Made by a program: the position numbers and the translations under genes. From CAVWCW01 sp963753615 (GTDB lineage: Bacteria; Pseudomonadota; Gammaproteobacteria; Chromatiales; Chromatiaceae), in the NCBI GenBank assembly GCA_963753615.1, contig CAVWCW010000033.1:8599-72598 (forward strand): DNA of 64,000 nucleotides, read 5' to 3'. This document shows, piece after piece, positions 17,351-29,807 of the stretch (positions are counted from its first letter, which is position 1; each line of letters starts with the position of its first letter). The notes beneath the pieces are model-generated. The model saw nothing but the letters and a program-made list of their open reading frames with translations, was not told the origin of the DNA and did not search any database.

Positions 17351-18734
17351 TCAAGCGCCAGCCGCGGAGAACTCGTCCAGGGCCGCCTGATCCAGTACCC
17401 GGGCATCCACCTTCAGGTAGGCCATGCCCTCCTCGGCGATCACCACCGCCTCGGCCACCCCCGGGATCTCCCGCAACCGCAGCCCGAGCTGCCCGGCCTC
17501 GCTGGCACTCAGCGGGCCCACCTTGAGCGTCCGCAACCGCAGCGCCGGCGGATTCGCCATGCCCAGGGCGACCAGGAACCAGACCCCGCCGGCCAGCACC
17601 GCGAACAGCAGCACGCCATCGCTGCCGAACCACTGGTGCATGGCGCCGCCAAGCAGCCCGCCCAGGAAGGCGCCGAAGAATTGGGAGCTGGAGTAGACCC
17701 CCATCGCGGTGCCCTTGCTGTCAGCCGGTGCCTGCTTGGAGATCAGCGACGGCAACATTGCCTCCAGCAGATTGAAGCTGGCGAAGAACAGTAGAACCCA
17801 CACCACCACCGCCGCCAGCGAGCCGTGCAGGGCCAGCAGGCCGAACTGGGCCAGAGTCAGGCAGCCGACGGCACCCAGAAACACCGCCTTCATGCGCCGA
17901 TAGCGCTCGGCCAGAATGATAAACGGGACCATCAGCAGCAGCGAGCCCAACATCACCGGCAGGTAAAGCTGCCAGTGGTCGACGCTCGCCAAACCCAGGT
18001 CTCGAAGCATCAGCGGCACCACCAGGAACAGGGCGGTCAGCAGCATGTGCAGGCAGAGGATACCAAAATCCAGCCGCAGCAGATTTGGGTCGCGCAGCAC
18101 CCGTCCGAACAGCCCCGGCACGCTTTCGGCATCCCGGTGCAGCGGGCTTTCGCTCGGGTTGGGCACCACCAGCAGCACCACGCCAATGCCGGCGAGGGCC
18201 AGCACCGCGGTGAGCCAGAAAATGCCCGGCACCCCGATCCAGCTGTTCAGCACCGGACCCAACACCAGGGCCAGGGCGAACGACAGGCCGATGCTCATGC
18301 CGATGATCGCCATCGCCTTGGTGCGTTGTTCGTCGCGGGTGAGGTCGGCCGCCAGGGCCATCACCGCAGCGGCGATGGCGCCGCTGCCCTGCAGGGCGCG
18401 GCCGGCGATGATCCAGATAGATGTCGTGCGCCTGCGCCGCCACCAGACTGCCCAGGGCAAACACCGCCAGGCCGCCGACGATCACCGGCTTACGCCCGAT
18501 GCGGTCGGAGAGCATGCCGGCGGGGATTTGGAGCAGGGCCTGGGTCAAGCCGTAGATTCCCACCGCCAGACCTACCAGCAGCGGGGTGACGCCGTCCAAT
18601 CGTTCGGCGTAGAGAGCGAATACCGGCAGGATCAGAAACAGTCCGAGCATGCGCAGGGCATAGATCGCCGCCAGTGAGAAGGCGGCGCGGCGCTCGGAGC
18701 CGGTCATGCCCCGGGAATCGGTGCCAATTGTCAT
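17351..18734 (-). CDS. MFS transporter, YajR-like (one frameshift)
   Basis: Twelve-helix major facilitator with a C-terminal ferredoxin-like (YAM-type) domain of about 70 residues (LKVGPLSASEAGQLG to LKVDARVLDQAALDEF), which is the layout of E. coli YajR. Signatures: DRIGRKPVIVGGLA after helix 2 and the second-half block. The frame shifts once near 18415-18425: the first part ends AAQAHDIY and the second starts IWIIAGRALQG. Both parts read well, so this may be an error in the sequence. It sits back to back with uvrA (about 75 bases), an arrangement seen in several Gammaproteobacteria. Substrate unknown. Confidence 0.8.
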
Positions 18735-18810
18735 TCCTGCCGTGACCGTCTTTGCCTCACCAACACAAGACCGCTTATATTATCAGGTTCCCCCGACGAC
18801 GGATATGTAT

Positions 18811-21687
<2,877 letters not shown>

Positions 21688-21716
21688 TTGGGGGTTTATC
21701 CAGCACTGACACATCT

Positions 21717-23213
21717 ATGGACTTCTCCATCGTCATCCCGGTCAAGAATGAAGCGGACAATATCGCGCCCCTGGTCGGCGAGATTCGCGCCGCATGCGAC
21801 GACCGCTTCGATTACGAGCTCATCTACGTCGACGACGGCAGCGACGACTCCACCCCCGATGCACTGAATACCCTGCAGGCCGGATTCCCCCGCTTGCGGG
21901 TGCTGCGCCATGCCCGCAATTGCGGCCAAAGCACCGGGCTGCGTACCGGCGTGCGCGCCGCCCGCGCCGACTGGATACTGACCTTGGACGGCGACGGCCA
22001 GAACGACCCGGCAGACATCCCGGCCCTGGTCGAGCGGCTGCGGGAGCATCCCGCCTCCGGGCAACCGCTGCAGCTGATCATCGGCCACCGGGCCAAGCGC
22101 CAGGACAGCTGGTTGCGCAAGCTCTCCTCGCGGGTCGCCAACGGCGTGCGTTCCCGGCTGCTGCACGACGCCACCCCGGACAGTGGCTGCGGACTCAAGC
22201 TGTTCTCGCGCCCGGCGTTCCTCGAACTGCCCTACTTCGACCATATGCACCGCTTTCTGCCCGCCTTGTTCCAGCGCAACGGCGGCGCGGTGATCTCGGT
22301 GCGAGTCAATCACCGCCCGCGCACCCGCGGGCTCTCCAAGTACGGCCTGCACAACCGGCTGTGGGTCGGCATCGTTGACCTGTTCGGGGTGAACTGGCTG
22401 CTGCGCCGAGCGAAGCTGCCCGAGGTGAGCGAACTCGGGGCCGACGGCGAGCCCGGGCCTGATCCCTTGAGCGGTCCCCGCGCCCCGGGCATCAATCCAC
22501 GGGTCCTGCTGCAAGGACTGCTGCTGATACTCTCGCTGGCGGCCCTCGGCTACCTGCTGGACGCCGTCGGCCTCGGCAAGTTGCTGGACACCGCCTGGAT
22601 CGACAGCGAGATCAAGGGCAAGGGCTACCAGGGCGCGCTACTGTTCGCAGCCGTCGGCGCTCTGGCGGTTGGCGTCGGCCTGCCGCGCCAGCTGGTGAGT
22701 TTTCTCGCCGGTTATGCCTTCGGCTTCGGCTGGGGCCTGGCATTGGCCCTGGCCGCCTCGATAATGGGCTGCATCGGCGCCTTCTTTTATGCCCGCTGGC
22801 TCGGACGTTCTCTGGTCCAAGCCCATTTTGGCCGCCGCATCCAGCGCTTCAACGACTTCGTCAGCGGCCATGTGTTCTCGATGACCCTGCTGATCCGGCT
22901 GCTGCCGGTGGGCAGCAACCTGGCGACCAATCTGGCGGCGGGAGTAACCCGGGTCGGCCCCCTGCCCTTCTTCCTGGGCTCGGTTTTGGGCTATGTGCCG
23001 CAAACCGCCGTATTCGCCCTCGCCGGCAGCGGCATCAACCTGAACCCGGTGTTTCGCATCGGCCTGGCGGCGGCCCTGTTCGTGGTTTCCGCCCTGATCG
23101 GCGCCTACCTCTACCGGCATTTCCGCCAAGGGCGCAGCCTGGATCGCGAGATCGACATCGACCTGGGCGAGCCCGCCCCCGCGGCGCAAGCACCGCGGTC
23201 CAGTCGCCGCTGA
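21717..23213 (+). CDS. Glycosyltransferase family 2 fused to a VTT (SNARE-associated/DedA-like) membrane domain
   Basis: 498 residues. The N-terminal ~240 residues are a GT-A glycosyltransferase of the dolichol-phosphate-mannose synthase type: SIVIPVKNEADNIAPLV, the Asp-rich YVDDGSDDST, and TLDGDGQNDP. From about 265 on there are five or six membrane helices including LPRQLVSFLAGYAFGFGWG and LLIRLLPVGSNLATNLAAG, which match the VTT/TVP38 domain. The two are separate genes in most bacteria. It probably moves a polyprenyl-linked sugar or lipid at the inner membrane. It starts 29 bases after uvrA. Confidence 0.8.
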   Translation: MDFSIVIPVKNEADNIAPLVGEIRAACDDRFDYELIYVDDGSDDSTPDALNTLQAGFPRLRVLRHARNCGQSTGLRTGVRAARADWILTLDGDGQNDPADIPALVERLREHPASGQPLQLIIGHRAKRQDSWLRKLSSRVANGVRSRLLHDATPDSGCGLKLFSRPAFLELPYFDHMHRFLPALFQRNGGAVISVRVNHRPRTRGLSKYGLHNRLWVGIVDLFGVNWLLRRAKLPEVSELGADGEPGPDPLSGPRAPGINPRVLLQGLLLILSLAALGYLLDAVGLGKLLDTAWIDSEIKGKGYQGALLFAAVGALAVGVGLPRQLVSFLAGYAFGFGWGLALALAASIMGCIGAFFYARWLGRSLVQAHFGRRIQRFNDFVSGHVFSMTLLIRLLPVGSNLATNLAAGVTRVGPLPFFLGSVLGYVPQTAVFALAGSGINLNPVFRIGLAAALFVVSALIGAYLYRHFRQGRSLDREIDIDLGEPAPAAQAPRSSRR

Positions 23214-23354
23214 GACGAGGGCGCCGGTCCTGCCGGCGTGCTATCATCCGCGCTTCTGCGATAGCGGCGGGGCCAGCCCGCTGCGCCGACGCAACCGAAC
23301 AGCCATAGATCCTGTCCCCGGGCCGGCGGCCCCGGGACCCGGCAACCGCAATGA

Positions 23355-24371
23355 ATGAACATGCGTAAGGTCCTGATTACCGGCGGTGCCGGCTTCATCG
23401 GCAACGAACTCTGCTTGCGACTGCTGCACCAGGGCGACCAGGTGGTGGCCGTCGACAACCTCAATGATTACTACGACCCGGCTCTCAAGCGGGCCCGATT
23501 GGGGCGCATCGAGCCCAACCAACGCTTCACCTTCCATGAGCTGGACATTGCCGACCGCCCGGCACTGGCCCGGTTGTTCGCCGAGCATCGTTTCGACGCG
23601 GTGGTCAACCTGGCGGCCCAGGCCGGCGTGCGCTATTCGCTGCAGAACCCCCAGGCCTATGTGGATGCGAACCTGGTGGGTTTCGCCAACCTGCTGGAGG
23701 GCTGCCGCCACTCCGGTGTCGGCCACCTGGTGTTCGCTTCCTCCAGTTCGGTGTATGGGGCCAATACCCGGCTGCCGTTTTCCGAGCACGACAATGTGGA
23801 CCACCCGGTATCCCTGTACGCGGCAGCGAAGAAGGCCAACGAACTGCTGGCCCACAGCTACGCTCACCTGTTCGGCTTGCCCTGCACGGGGCTGCGGTTC
23901 TTTACCGTATACGGACCCTGGGGCCGGCCGGACATGGCCTACTTCAGCTTTACCCGCAAGATTCTGGCCGGCGAGCCGATTCCGGTGTTCAACCAGGGCC
24001 GGATGCGCCGCGATTTCACCTATATCGACGACGTCGTCGAAGGCTTGGTGCGGGTCATCGGGCACCCGGCCCAACCGGACCCCGAATGGAACGGCGACCG
24101 CCCGGACCCGGCCACCAGCTACGCTCCCTATCGTGTCTACAACATCGGCAACAACCAACCGGTAGAGCTTCTGGACTTCATCCGCACCCTGGAGACTTGC
24201 CTCGGAAAGCAGGCCGAGTTGGAACTCCTGCCGATGCAGGAAGGAGACGTCCGGGCCACCATGGCGGACATTTCGGACCTGGAACGGGCGGTGGGCTTCC
24301 GCCCGAATACACCTTTGGACCTGGGGCTGGAGAAGTTCGTCGCCTGGTACCGGAAACACTACGCAGCCTGA
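23355..24371 (+). CDS. UDP-glucuronate 4-epimerase-like NAD-dependent epimerase
   Basis: 338 residues. Rossmann motif ITGGAGFIGNEL, then DNLNDYYDPALKRARL, which is typical of UDP-glucuronate 4-epimerases, the FASSSSVYGAN block, catalytic YAAAKKANELL, and FTVYGPWGRPDMAYFSF. It would convert UDP-glucuronate to UDP-galacturonate for LPS or exopolysaccharide. A second ATG six bases on (23361) gives the usual MRKVLITGG start. It follows the glycosyltransferase-VTT gene, so the two may act on the same surface glycan. Confidence 0.85.
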   Translation: MNMRKVLITGGAGFIGNELCLRLLHQGDQVVAVDNLNDYYDPALKRARLGRIEPNQRFTFHELDIADRPALARLFAEHRFDAVVNLAAQAGVRYSLQNPQAYVDANLVGFANLLEGCRHSGVGHLVFASSSSVYGANTRLPFSEHDNVDHPVSLYAAAKKANELLAHSYAHLFGLPCTGLRFFTVYGPWGRPDMAYFSFTRKILAGEPIPVFNQGRMRRDFTYIDDVVEGLVRVIGHPAQPDPEWNGDRPDPATSYAPYRVYNIGNNQPVELLDFIRTLETCLGKQAELELLPMQEGDVRATMADISDLERAVGFRPNTPLDLGLEKFVAWYRKHYAA

Positions 24372-24578
24372 GCCGCCCTCACATTCGTGCGCATAGTCCG
24401 TATATTTCGCCCCGGGCGCTCGCAAACCTCGAGTAAGTAAGCTTTTTGTAAATTGTTGCAATGGAGGTCGCTGGTACGGCGCTTCCCGGCGCAGAGGTCG
24501 GGCGCACGGGCTGGCGCAGCCCCCAGCGGGATGTCATACTTTGGAAAAGTCGGTGCTCGCAAACCCCCGGAGAAGACC

Positions 24579-25637
24579 GTGCATAGCGTGCTGATAGTCG
24601 ACGATCAATCGATCAGCAGAATGATTCTGGAAGAATTGGTCTGCTCGATCGGCCCTGAGATCAAGACCCAGTCCTTCTCCGATCCGGTGTCGGCACTGGA
24701 GTGGGCAAAGCACAACCGCCACGACCTGGTAGTGACAGATTATAAGATGCCCAACATGGACGGAGCAGAGTTCACCCATTGGCTGCGCCAAATCCCCAGC
24801 TGCGCCGACGTACCGGTAGTAATCATCACCTGCGTGGATGAGAAAGCGGTGCGCTATCGAGCGCTGGAAGCAGGCGCCACCGATTTTTTAACCAAACCGA
24901 TCGACCACGACGAATGCCGCGTCCGCTGCCGGAACCTGCTGACCCTGCGCCAGCAGCAGCAAATCATCAAGGACAGGGCCCACTGGCTGGAACGGGAGAT
25001 CGACGCCAAGACCGCGGAACTGCGCCAGCGCGAGGAAGAAACCCTGATCCGCCTGGCCCGGGCCGGGGAGTATCGGGACGAGGACACCGGCAACCACGTC
25101 GCCCGCATGGCCCGCTACAGCCGGTTGATTGCCGAGACGATGGAGCTTGGCGAAGAGGCCTGCGACATCATCCAGCACTCGGCGCCGATGCACGACATCG
25201 GCAAGATCGGGATCCCCGACCACATCCTGAGAAAGCCGGGGCCATTGAACGCTGAAGAATGGACCGAAATGCAGCGCCATACCGTTTACGGCTACGAGAT
25301 CCTGCGCGACAGCCCATCGAAATACCTGCAGACGGGAGCCGTCATCGCTCTCTGTCATCATGAAAAGTTCAACGGCAACGGCTATCCCAACGGGCTCGCC
25401 GGTGAGCGCATCCCGATCGAGGCCCGCGTCGTCACCGTCGCCGACGTATTCGATGCCCTGACCTCGGTTCGGCCGTACAAAGGCGCTTGGCCCATGGAAC
25501 AGGCACTGGACCTGTTGAACGAGGAAAGTGGGACGACTTTCGACTCGGCTTGCGTCGATGCCTTCATGCATAACCTGCCGGAGGTTAGGCGCATCATGGG
25601 CGAGCTGCCCGACCTGCAAAACGGCACCGGGCCCTGA
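24579..25637 (+). CDS. RpfG-type response regulator with HD-GYP phosphodiesterase domain
   Basis: 352 residues. The N-terminal receiver (VHSVLIVDDQS, phosphorylatable Asp in VVTDYKMPN, conserved Lys in FLTKPI) is followed by an HD-GYP domain: HSAPMHDIGKIGIPDHIL, LCHHEKFNGNGYPNGLAGE. This domain hydrolyses cyclic-di-GMP. The GTG at 24579 has GGAG six bases upstream and gives the usual RpfG start; an ATG at 24531 would add 16 residues. The next gene encodes a REC/HPt protein, so the two probably form a phosphorelay. Confidence 0.88.
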   Translation: MHSVLIVDDQSISRMILEELVCSIGPEIKTQSFSDPVSALEWAKHNRHDLVVTDYKMPNMDGAEFTHWLRQIPSCADVPVVIITCVDEKAVRYRALEAGATDFLTKPIDHDECRVRCRNLLTLRQQQQIIKDRAHWLEREIDAKTAELRQREEETLIRLARAGEYRDEDTGNHVARMARYSRLIAETMELGEEACDIIQHSAPMHDIGKIGIPDHILRKPGPLNAEEWTEMQRHTVYGYEILRDSPSKYLQTGAVIALCHHEKFNGNGYPNGLAGERIPIEARVVTVADVFDALTSVRPYKGAWPMEQALDLLNEESGTTFDSACVDAFMHNLPEVRRIMGELPDLQNGTGP

Positions 25638-25668
25638 GCATGGGCCGTATTGCGGAAGCTGCGGCGTC

Positions 25669-26892
25669 ATGAACGCGGTGCTCTTATTGTCCCCCGATCC
25701 TGGGCACCGCCAAGAACTGGCGGGCTACATAGCGCAGTGGGATTGGCCGCTGGATGAATGCGCGAATTCGGTGCAGGCGTTCGTTACGCTGATGCGGGCC
25801 GCGGACGATGGACGTTCCTACCGGCGCATCCTGGTGGATGGTCGCGGACTCGATATGTCGCCGCTGCAATTCATCGCCTCGCTGCAGGCCGAGCCAAGTC
25901 TAGAGCAACTCCCACTGGCTCTTATCTCGCCACCCTTGCCGGAACTGGAGCGTCGCCAACTTCGTGCCGCGGGCTATCTCAGCATCGTCGAGACTCCGCT
26001 GGACAAACCCCGGCTGTTCCACGCTCTGAGCGCTGAGCCGGGGCCGGCACCCAGCGCCGATAACCTGCTGAACCTGGATGCGCACCAGCGCAGGCAGCGC
26101 CTGCGCATCCCGACCCGGAAGATTCTGCTGGCGGAAACCTGCGAGCCAACGCGCCGAAGCCTGACCCGAATCCTGAGCAAGGCCGGTTACAACGTCTGTG
26201 CGATGCGCGACGGCGAGCAAGCGCTGAACGCCTTGGAAAGAGAACGGTTCGACGTCGCCGTTCTGGGTTGGGAAATGCCGTCGATCAGCGGGGCAGATGT
26301 GGCCCGAATCTACGCTTTCACCCGTACCTCCAAGCCTCAGACCGAGTTCCTGTTCGTCACGTCAAACCGCGGAGCGGGCCTGTCTCTATCGGGGGATGAG
26401 GTCGACCCGAAATCGGTTCTGACCAAACCAGTACAAGCAACATCACTGCTCGGAGCGATCGAGGCGGCCCTGCAAAGCCAGCCAGCGCCGGACGCGGGGG
26501 CGCCCGACGCCTTGCGCCTGGTCCAGCGCATTCCGCTCGACCGAAAAGTGCTCGACAACCTGAGTCGGCTGGCGCCGGCCCCCGACTTTGTCGAGCAACT
26601 GATCCAGGAGTTCATCCGCGACGGCTTGCAATGGATAAACCGCCTGCAGCAAGCTGCCGAAGGCCGGGACTACGAGGGTTTCCAAGCCGCCGCTCACGCC
26701 CTGATCGACAATTCCGGACATCTCGGCGCGTCGGCCTTACGCCAATGCGCAGTTAATGCCATGCGCTTGGGTAGGAACGGGTTTCCCGGACAGGCCATAG
26801 TCCTAGCCAACGACGCCGCCGATGTCTTCGAGGCTACCCGCAAGGCCCTGATCGAGTATCTGCAGCGGCGCACCGGGGTCTTGCGCAGCTAA
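25669..26892 (+). CDS. REC - pseudo-REC - HPt phosphorelay protein
   Basis: 407 residues, no kinase domain and no membrane helix. A first receiver-like domain (1-120) keeps an Asp in ILVDGRGLD but lacks the usual acidic pair at its start. A second receiver (about 147-265) has GWEMPS where the phosphoacceptor Asp would be LD, so it is a pseudo-receiver, but it keeps the Lys in VLTKPV. A C-terminal HPt domain has its phosphorylatable His at about residue 343 (AAHALIDNSGHLGA). It starts 31 bases after the RpfG-like gene. It resembles the receiver and HPt end of RpfC without its sensor kinase. Confidence 0.7.
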   Translation: MNAVLLLSPDPGHRQELAGYIAQWDWPLDECANSVQAFVTLMRAADDGRSYRRILVDGRGLDMSPLQFIASLQAEPSLEQLPLALISPPLPELERRQLRAAGYLSIVETPLDKPRLFHALSAEPGPAPSADNLLNLDAHQRRQRLRIPTRKILLAETCEPTRRSLTRILSKAGYNVCAMRDGEQALNALERERFDVAVLGWEMPSISGADVARIYAFTRTSKPQTEFLFVTSNRGAGLSLSGDEVDPKSVLTKPVQATSLLGAIEAALQSQPAPDAGAPDALRLVQRIPLDRKVLDNLSRLAPAPDFVEQLIQEFIRDGLQWINRLQQAAEGRDYEGFQAAAHALIDNSGHLGASALRQCAVNAMRLGRNGFPGQAIVLANDAADVFEATRKALIEYLQRRTGVLRS

Positions 26893-26893
26893 C

Positions 26894-27147
26894 CCGGATA
26901 GTCCACCAGGCCGCCAGGCGGCTGCGCATCAGCGACTGGAAATTCGAGACATTGAATAGGACTCGGAAGGCGTTTCCAGCGGAACATCCTGTACAACACC
27001 GCCTGACTATCGCGCCCCTGGCTGATTCCTGCGCACCTGGACTGGCGCTTCACTCAACCGGTAGCTACGGCTAGAGATTTCGCTCCAGAGCGGCGCCCAA
27101 CCGCACAGACCCTGCGCCAGCAACGGGATGCCTGGTGAAATTTCCGG
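26894..27147. repeat. MITE-like palindromic repeat, copy A (longest)
   Basis: 254 bases. The ends are inverted: CCGGATAGTCCACCAGGC on the left and GGTGAAATTTCCGG on the right. It begins one base after the stop codon of the gene before it. Its interior aligns, on the opposite strand, with copy C (shared blocks GCAGGGTCTGTGCG, GCGAAATC, TAGCCGTAGCTA, GGTTGAGTGA, CAGGAATCAGCC) and with copy B (ATTCAATGTCTCGAA, CCAGTCGCTGATGCGCAG). It carries no gene. Without a transposase, it would need help in trans to move. Confidence 0.75.
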
Positions 27148-27461
27148 GCATAGCGGACTCTGGAGCAACCCATCCTCGGCATTTTGCGTCGCGGCAAAGC
27201 GTTCCTTCGACGCAATTTCAAGCCAGGAGATTGATTTCGAGTTGGGCTCGGATCAAGCGCCGAGGCGCCCCGCGTCCGTTCACCCGGCATGGCCGTCCAT
27301 GGAGCCGAGTCCCGGGGTTGGTTTGCGGCTCGACCGCCCTGAGCAGTTTTGCCTTTCGGTTGGCAAGGCGCGTCCCGCGCAACTTCAATGTATGATTATC
27401 TACCTGTTTACTGGAAACGGCGCCCGAGCGATCTCGGCGACATTCAACGGGGATAGGCGCT
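27148..27461. other. Intergenic region, nothing firm
   Basis: About 314 bases between copy A of the repeat and the zinc-ribbon gene. A TATGAT hexamer near 27390 could be a -10 for that gene but has no -35 at the right distance. Open frames here lack ribosome-binding sites and family features. Confidence 0.3.
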
Positions 27462-28040
27462 ATGTCGGCCGGAAAGCTGATTCTTCACCCACAATCGGCG
27501 TTCGTGCCGCCGCCGGGTCAGCGCGGCCTGGTTTCTGCTATAGCGGAGATAGGACTGGTCGGCGAGACGCTGGATTCCCCACCGGAACGACAAGGCTTCC
27601 TGGTCGGTGAACGTTTCCTGCAAATGGTCAGCTTTCTCGGCTGCTCGCCCCATATCGAGCTGGCACCGCCGGCCGGGGGCGGCGACGACTTCTGTTACTT
27701 GGAAGTGCTCGGCCCCTGGACGCTCCCCAGGCTCTTCCGAGGGCGCAATACCCGGCCCCCGGGCTGCCCCGGCTGCGGCCGCCGTCAGGACGGCCTGCAC
27801 TCGCACGTGCGGCCTTGGGCAGAGTTGCCGGAGGCATTGCGCTGGCAGTGCGGACATTGCGGCGCGGAACACCACCCGGCCCAATGGAATTGGCGACACC
27901 AGGGCGGAGCAGCCCGCATTGCGCTGTCGATCAACGGCATATTCCCCAGCGAGGCGCTACCGAGCGACGCGCTGCTGCACCAGCTGAAGGCCCTGGACGG
28001 CAACCCTTGGGGCTATTGCTATATTCAGGATTTCGACTGA
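27462..28040 (+). CDS. Conserved-looking zinc-ribbon protein, unknown function
   Basis: 192 residues, no signal peptide or membrane segment. Two Cys pairs, CPGCGRR (near residues 106-112) and CGHCGAE (near 133-139), form a probable zinc ribbon. The N-terminal half (LILHPQSAFVPPPGQRGLVSA to LVGERFLQMVSFLGCSPHIEL) and the C-terminal half (INGIFPSEALPSDALLHQL) look like ordinary globular protein. A short hairpin AGCGCG/CGCGCT at 28059-28077 follows the stop but has its T-run in the loop. It is alone on its strand between the repeat and a minus-strand gene. No family is recognised. Confidence 0.55.
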   Translation: MSAGKLILHPQSAFVPPPGQRGLVSAIAEIGLVGETLDSPPERQGFLVGERFLQMVSFLGCSPHIELAPPAGGGDDFCYLEVLGPWTLPRLFRGRNTRPPGCPGCGRRQDGLHSHVRPWAELPEALRWQCGHCGAEHHPAQWNWRHQGGAARIALSINGIFPSEALPSDALLHQLKALDGNPWGYCYIQDFD

Positions 28041-28250
28041 GCCCACCGCGCACCGTTGAGCGCGCCTTTTTCGCGCTGCCCGGAACCCGACCAAGCACAG
28101 TTCAGGAACGGATTGAATCGCGTTTCCGGCGCGAGGCTTGATGCCCCGCCATTTTTTGGCGTTCAACCGCCTCAAAACGAAGCCTTTTGGAAACCGCATT
28201 ATCCAAAGCCGCGTTGCGGGAAGCCAGGGAGGACTTTTTCCGGCGTCGCC

Positions 28251-29048
28251 TTAAGCGGCGATGCGGACCCCCGCCGGCAAATGCACCTCGACCTCGATCG
28301 GCAGGTGGTCGGAAAAAGGGTAATCCAGGACCCGGGTGCGCACCACCCCGAGAGAGGAAGACACCAGGATATGGTCTAGATTTCGCATCGGCCGCCAACT
28401 GGGAAAAGTCTTGAGTTCGCGGGACGGCTCGCACAACCCGACCCTGCGGATCAGGCGCTGCAGGGCCTCGGCATCGCACTCGCAATTGAGGTCCCCCATC
28501 AGCACCAGATTCGGGTAGTCTGCGACCAACTCGCCGATGTAGCCCAATTGGCGGCCCTGGGCCCGCTTCCCCAGCGCCAAGTGCAGGACACAGACGGCCA
28601 ACCCCTCGCCGCCACGGCCGAACTCCACCAGAATCGCACCGCGCCCGGGTAACCCGGGCAATTTGTGCTCCTCCACCGCGCTCGGGCGCAGGCGCGTGAG
28701 CACGCCGTTGCTGTGCTGGGCCAGCTTGCCCAGACTGCGGTTGATTTGCTTGTACCAATGGGGAAAACCCGCGCGATGGGCCAGGTACTCGGTTTGATCG
28801 ACGAAACCGCTGCGCAGACTGCCGGAATCCACCTCCTGCAGGCCGACCAGATCGTAGCGGGCCAGCAGGGCCGCGATCCGATTCAGATTGGCCAGACGCT
28901 CGCGGTTCGGCAGAAAATGTTTCCAGCTATGGGTGAAATACTGACGATAGTGCCGGGTATCGACGCCGGTCTGGATATTATAACTGATCAGCCGAAGCCG
29001 TTGGGGGGCTGCGCCGCCGTCCTCGCCGAATGCCGCCGGTTTGTTCAA
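28251..29048 (-). CDS. Endonuclease/exonuclease/phosphatase family protein
   Basis: 265 residues. The EEP fold is shown by LRLISYNIQTGVD, DLVGLQEVDSGSLRS, the internal LVLMGDLNCECD with the metal-binding Asp and Asn, and the terminal DHILVSSSLGV and FSDHLPIEVEV (Asp-His pair). It may cleave phosphodiester or phosphomonoester bonds of nucleic acids, lipids or nucleotides; nothing selects between them. No signal peptide, so it is probably cytosolic. It lies 147 bases downstream of cytochrome c4 on the same strand. Confidence 0.8.
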   Translation of the reverse strand: MNKPAAFGEDGGAAPQRLRLISYNIQTGVDTRHYRQYFTHSWKHFLPNRERLANLNRIAALLARYDLVGLQEVDSGSLRSGFVDQTEYLAHRAGFPHWYKQINRSLGKLAQHSNGVLTRLRPSAVEEHKLPGLPGRGAILVEFGRGGEGLAVCVLHLALGKRAQGRQLGYIGELVADYPNLVLMGDLNCECDAEALQRLIRRVGLCEPSRELKTFPSWRPMRNLDHILVSSSLGVVRTRVLDYPFSDHLPIEVEVHLPAGVRIAA

Positions 29049-29195
29049 GGCAATTTCTTTCGATTTCCTGCCCGACCGTTAAGGGCTTCTCTTGCGGGAA
29101 GGTTAATGCCAAGCGCCAGCGCCTGCAACCGATGGTGCAGCCCCCGGCGGCGAACCCGAAGCGGCGCCGCGCCATCCCTGGCGGTTAATCGGCGG

Positions 29196-29807
29196 TTATT
29201 GCAGTCCCTGGACGTACTGGGCCACTGCCGCGATCTCCGCATCGGTCATCTCGGCGGCCACGCCCCGCATCATCTTGCCCTTCTCAGAGGCCCCGCGATC
29301 TCCGGAGCGGTAATCCTTCAGGGCCTTTTCAACGTAGGCGGCATGTTGCCCGGAGACCGCGGGGAAACCAGCCGCCGGGTTACCCTTCCCGTTGGGGGTA
29401 TGACAGGCCTGGCACGCCGAAACCCCAGAAGCCGCGTTGCCGCCACGGTACATCTCGCCGCCGGCATCGGCTAAGGCCGGGTCTGCGCTACCCGGAGCTT
29501 GCTTCTGGCCGGCATACCAAACCGCCAGATCCGCCATATCCTCTTCACTCAGAGGCGCCACCATGGCAGTCATGGTCGGGTCCTTGCGCTGCCCGGACTT
29601 GAACGCCTGCAACTGGCCCTCAAGGTAGCCGGCATGCTGGCCCGCGAGCTTGGGCCAGATCGGATTCACGCTGTTGCCGTCCGCACTGTGGCAGGCAGTG
29701 CAAGTGGCCGATTTGGCCTTGCCCGCCGCCGCGTCGCCGGCCATCGCCTGCGTGCCGCCCACCGACAATACGGTGGCGATAGAGAGGGATAGGAGCCACT
29801 TGTTCAT
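29196..29807 (-). CDS. Cytochrome c4 (diheme)
   Basis: 203 residues. Signal peptide (about 1-23), then two class I cytochrome domains with heme motifs CTACHS and CQACHT and axial Met candidates in PTMTAMVAP and KGKMMRGVA. It carries electrons in the periplasm from the bc1 complex to terminal oxidases or reductases. Length and domain duplication are as in other cytochromes c4. It stands alone upstream of the EEP-family gene. It may serve the nor and nos systems further along. Confidence 0.9.
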   Translation of the reverse strand: MNKWLLSLSIATVLSVGGTQAMAGDAAAGKAKSATCTACHSADGNSVNPIWPKLAGQHAGYLEGQLQAFKSGQRKDPTMTAMVAPLSEEDMADLAVWYAGQKQAPGSADPALADAGGEMYRGGNAASGVSACQACHTPNGKGNPAAGFPAVSGQHAAYVEKALKDYRSGDRGASEKGKMMRGVAAEMTDAEIAAVAQYVQGLQ

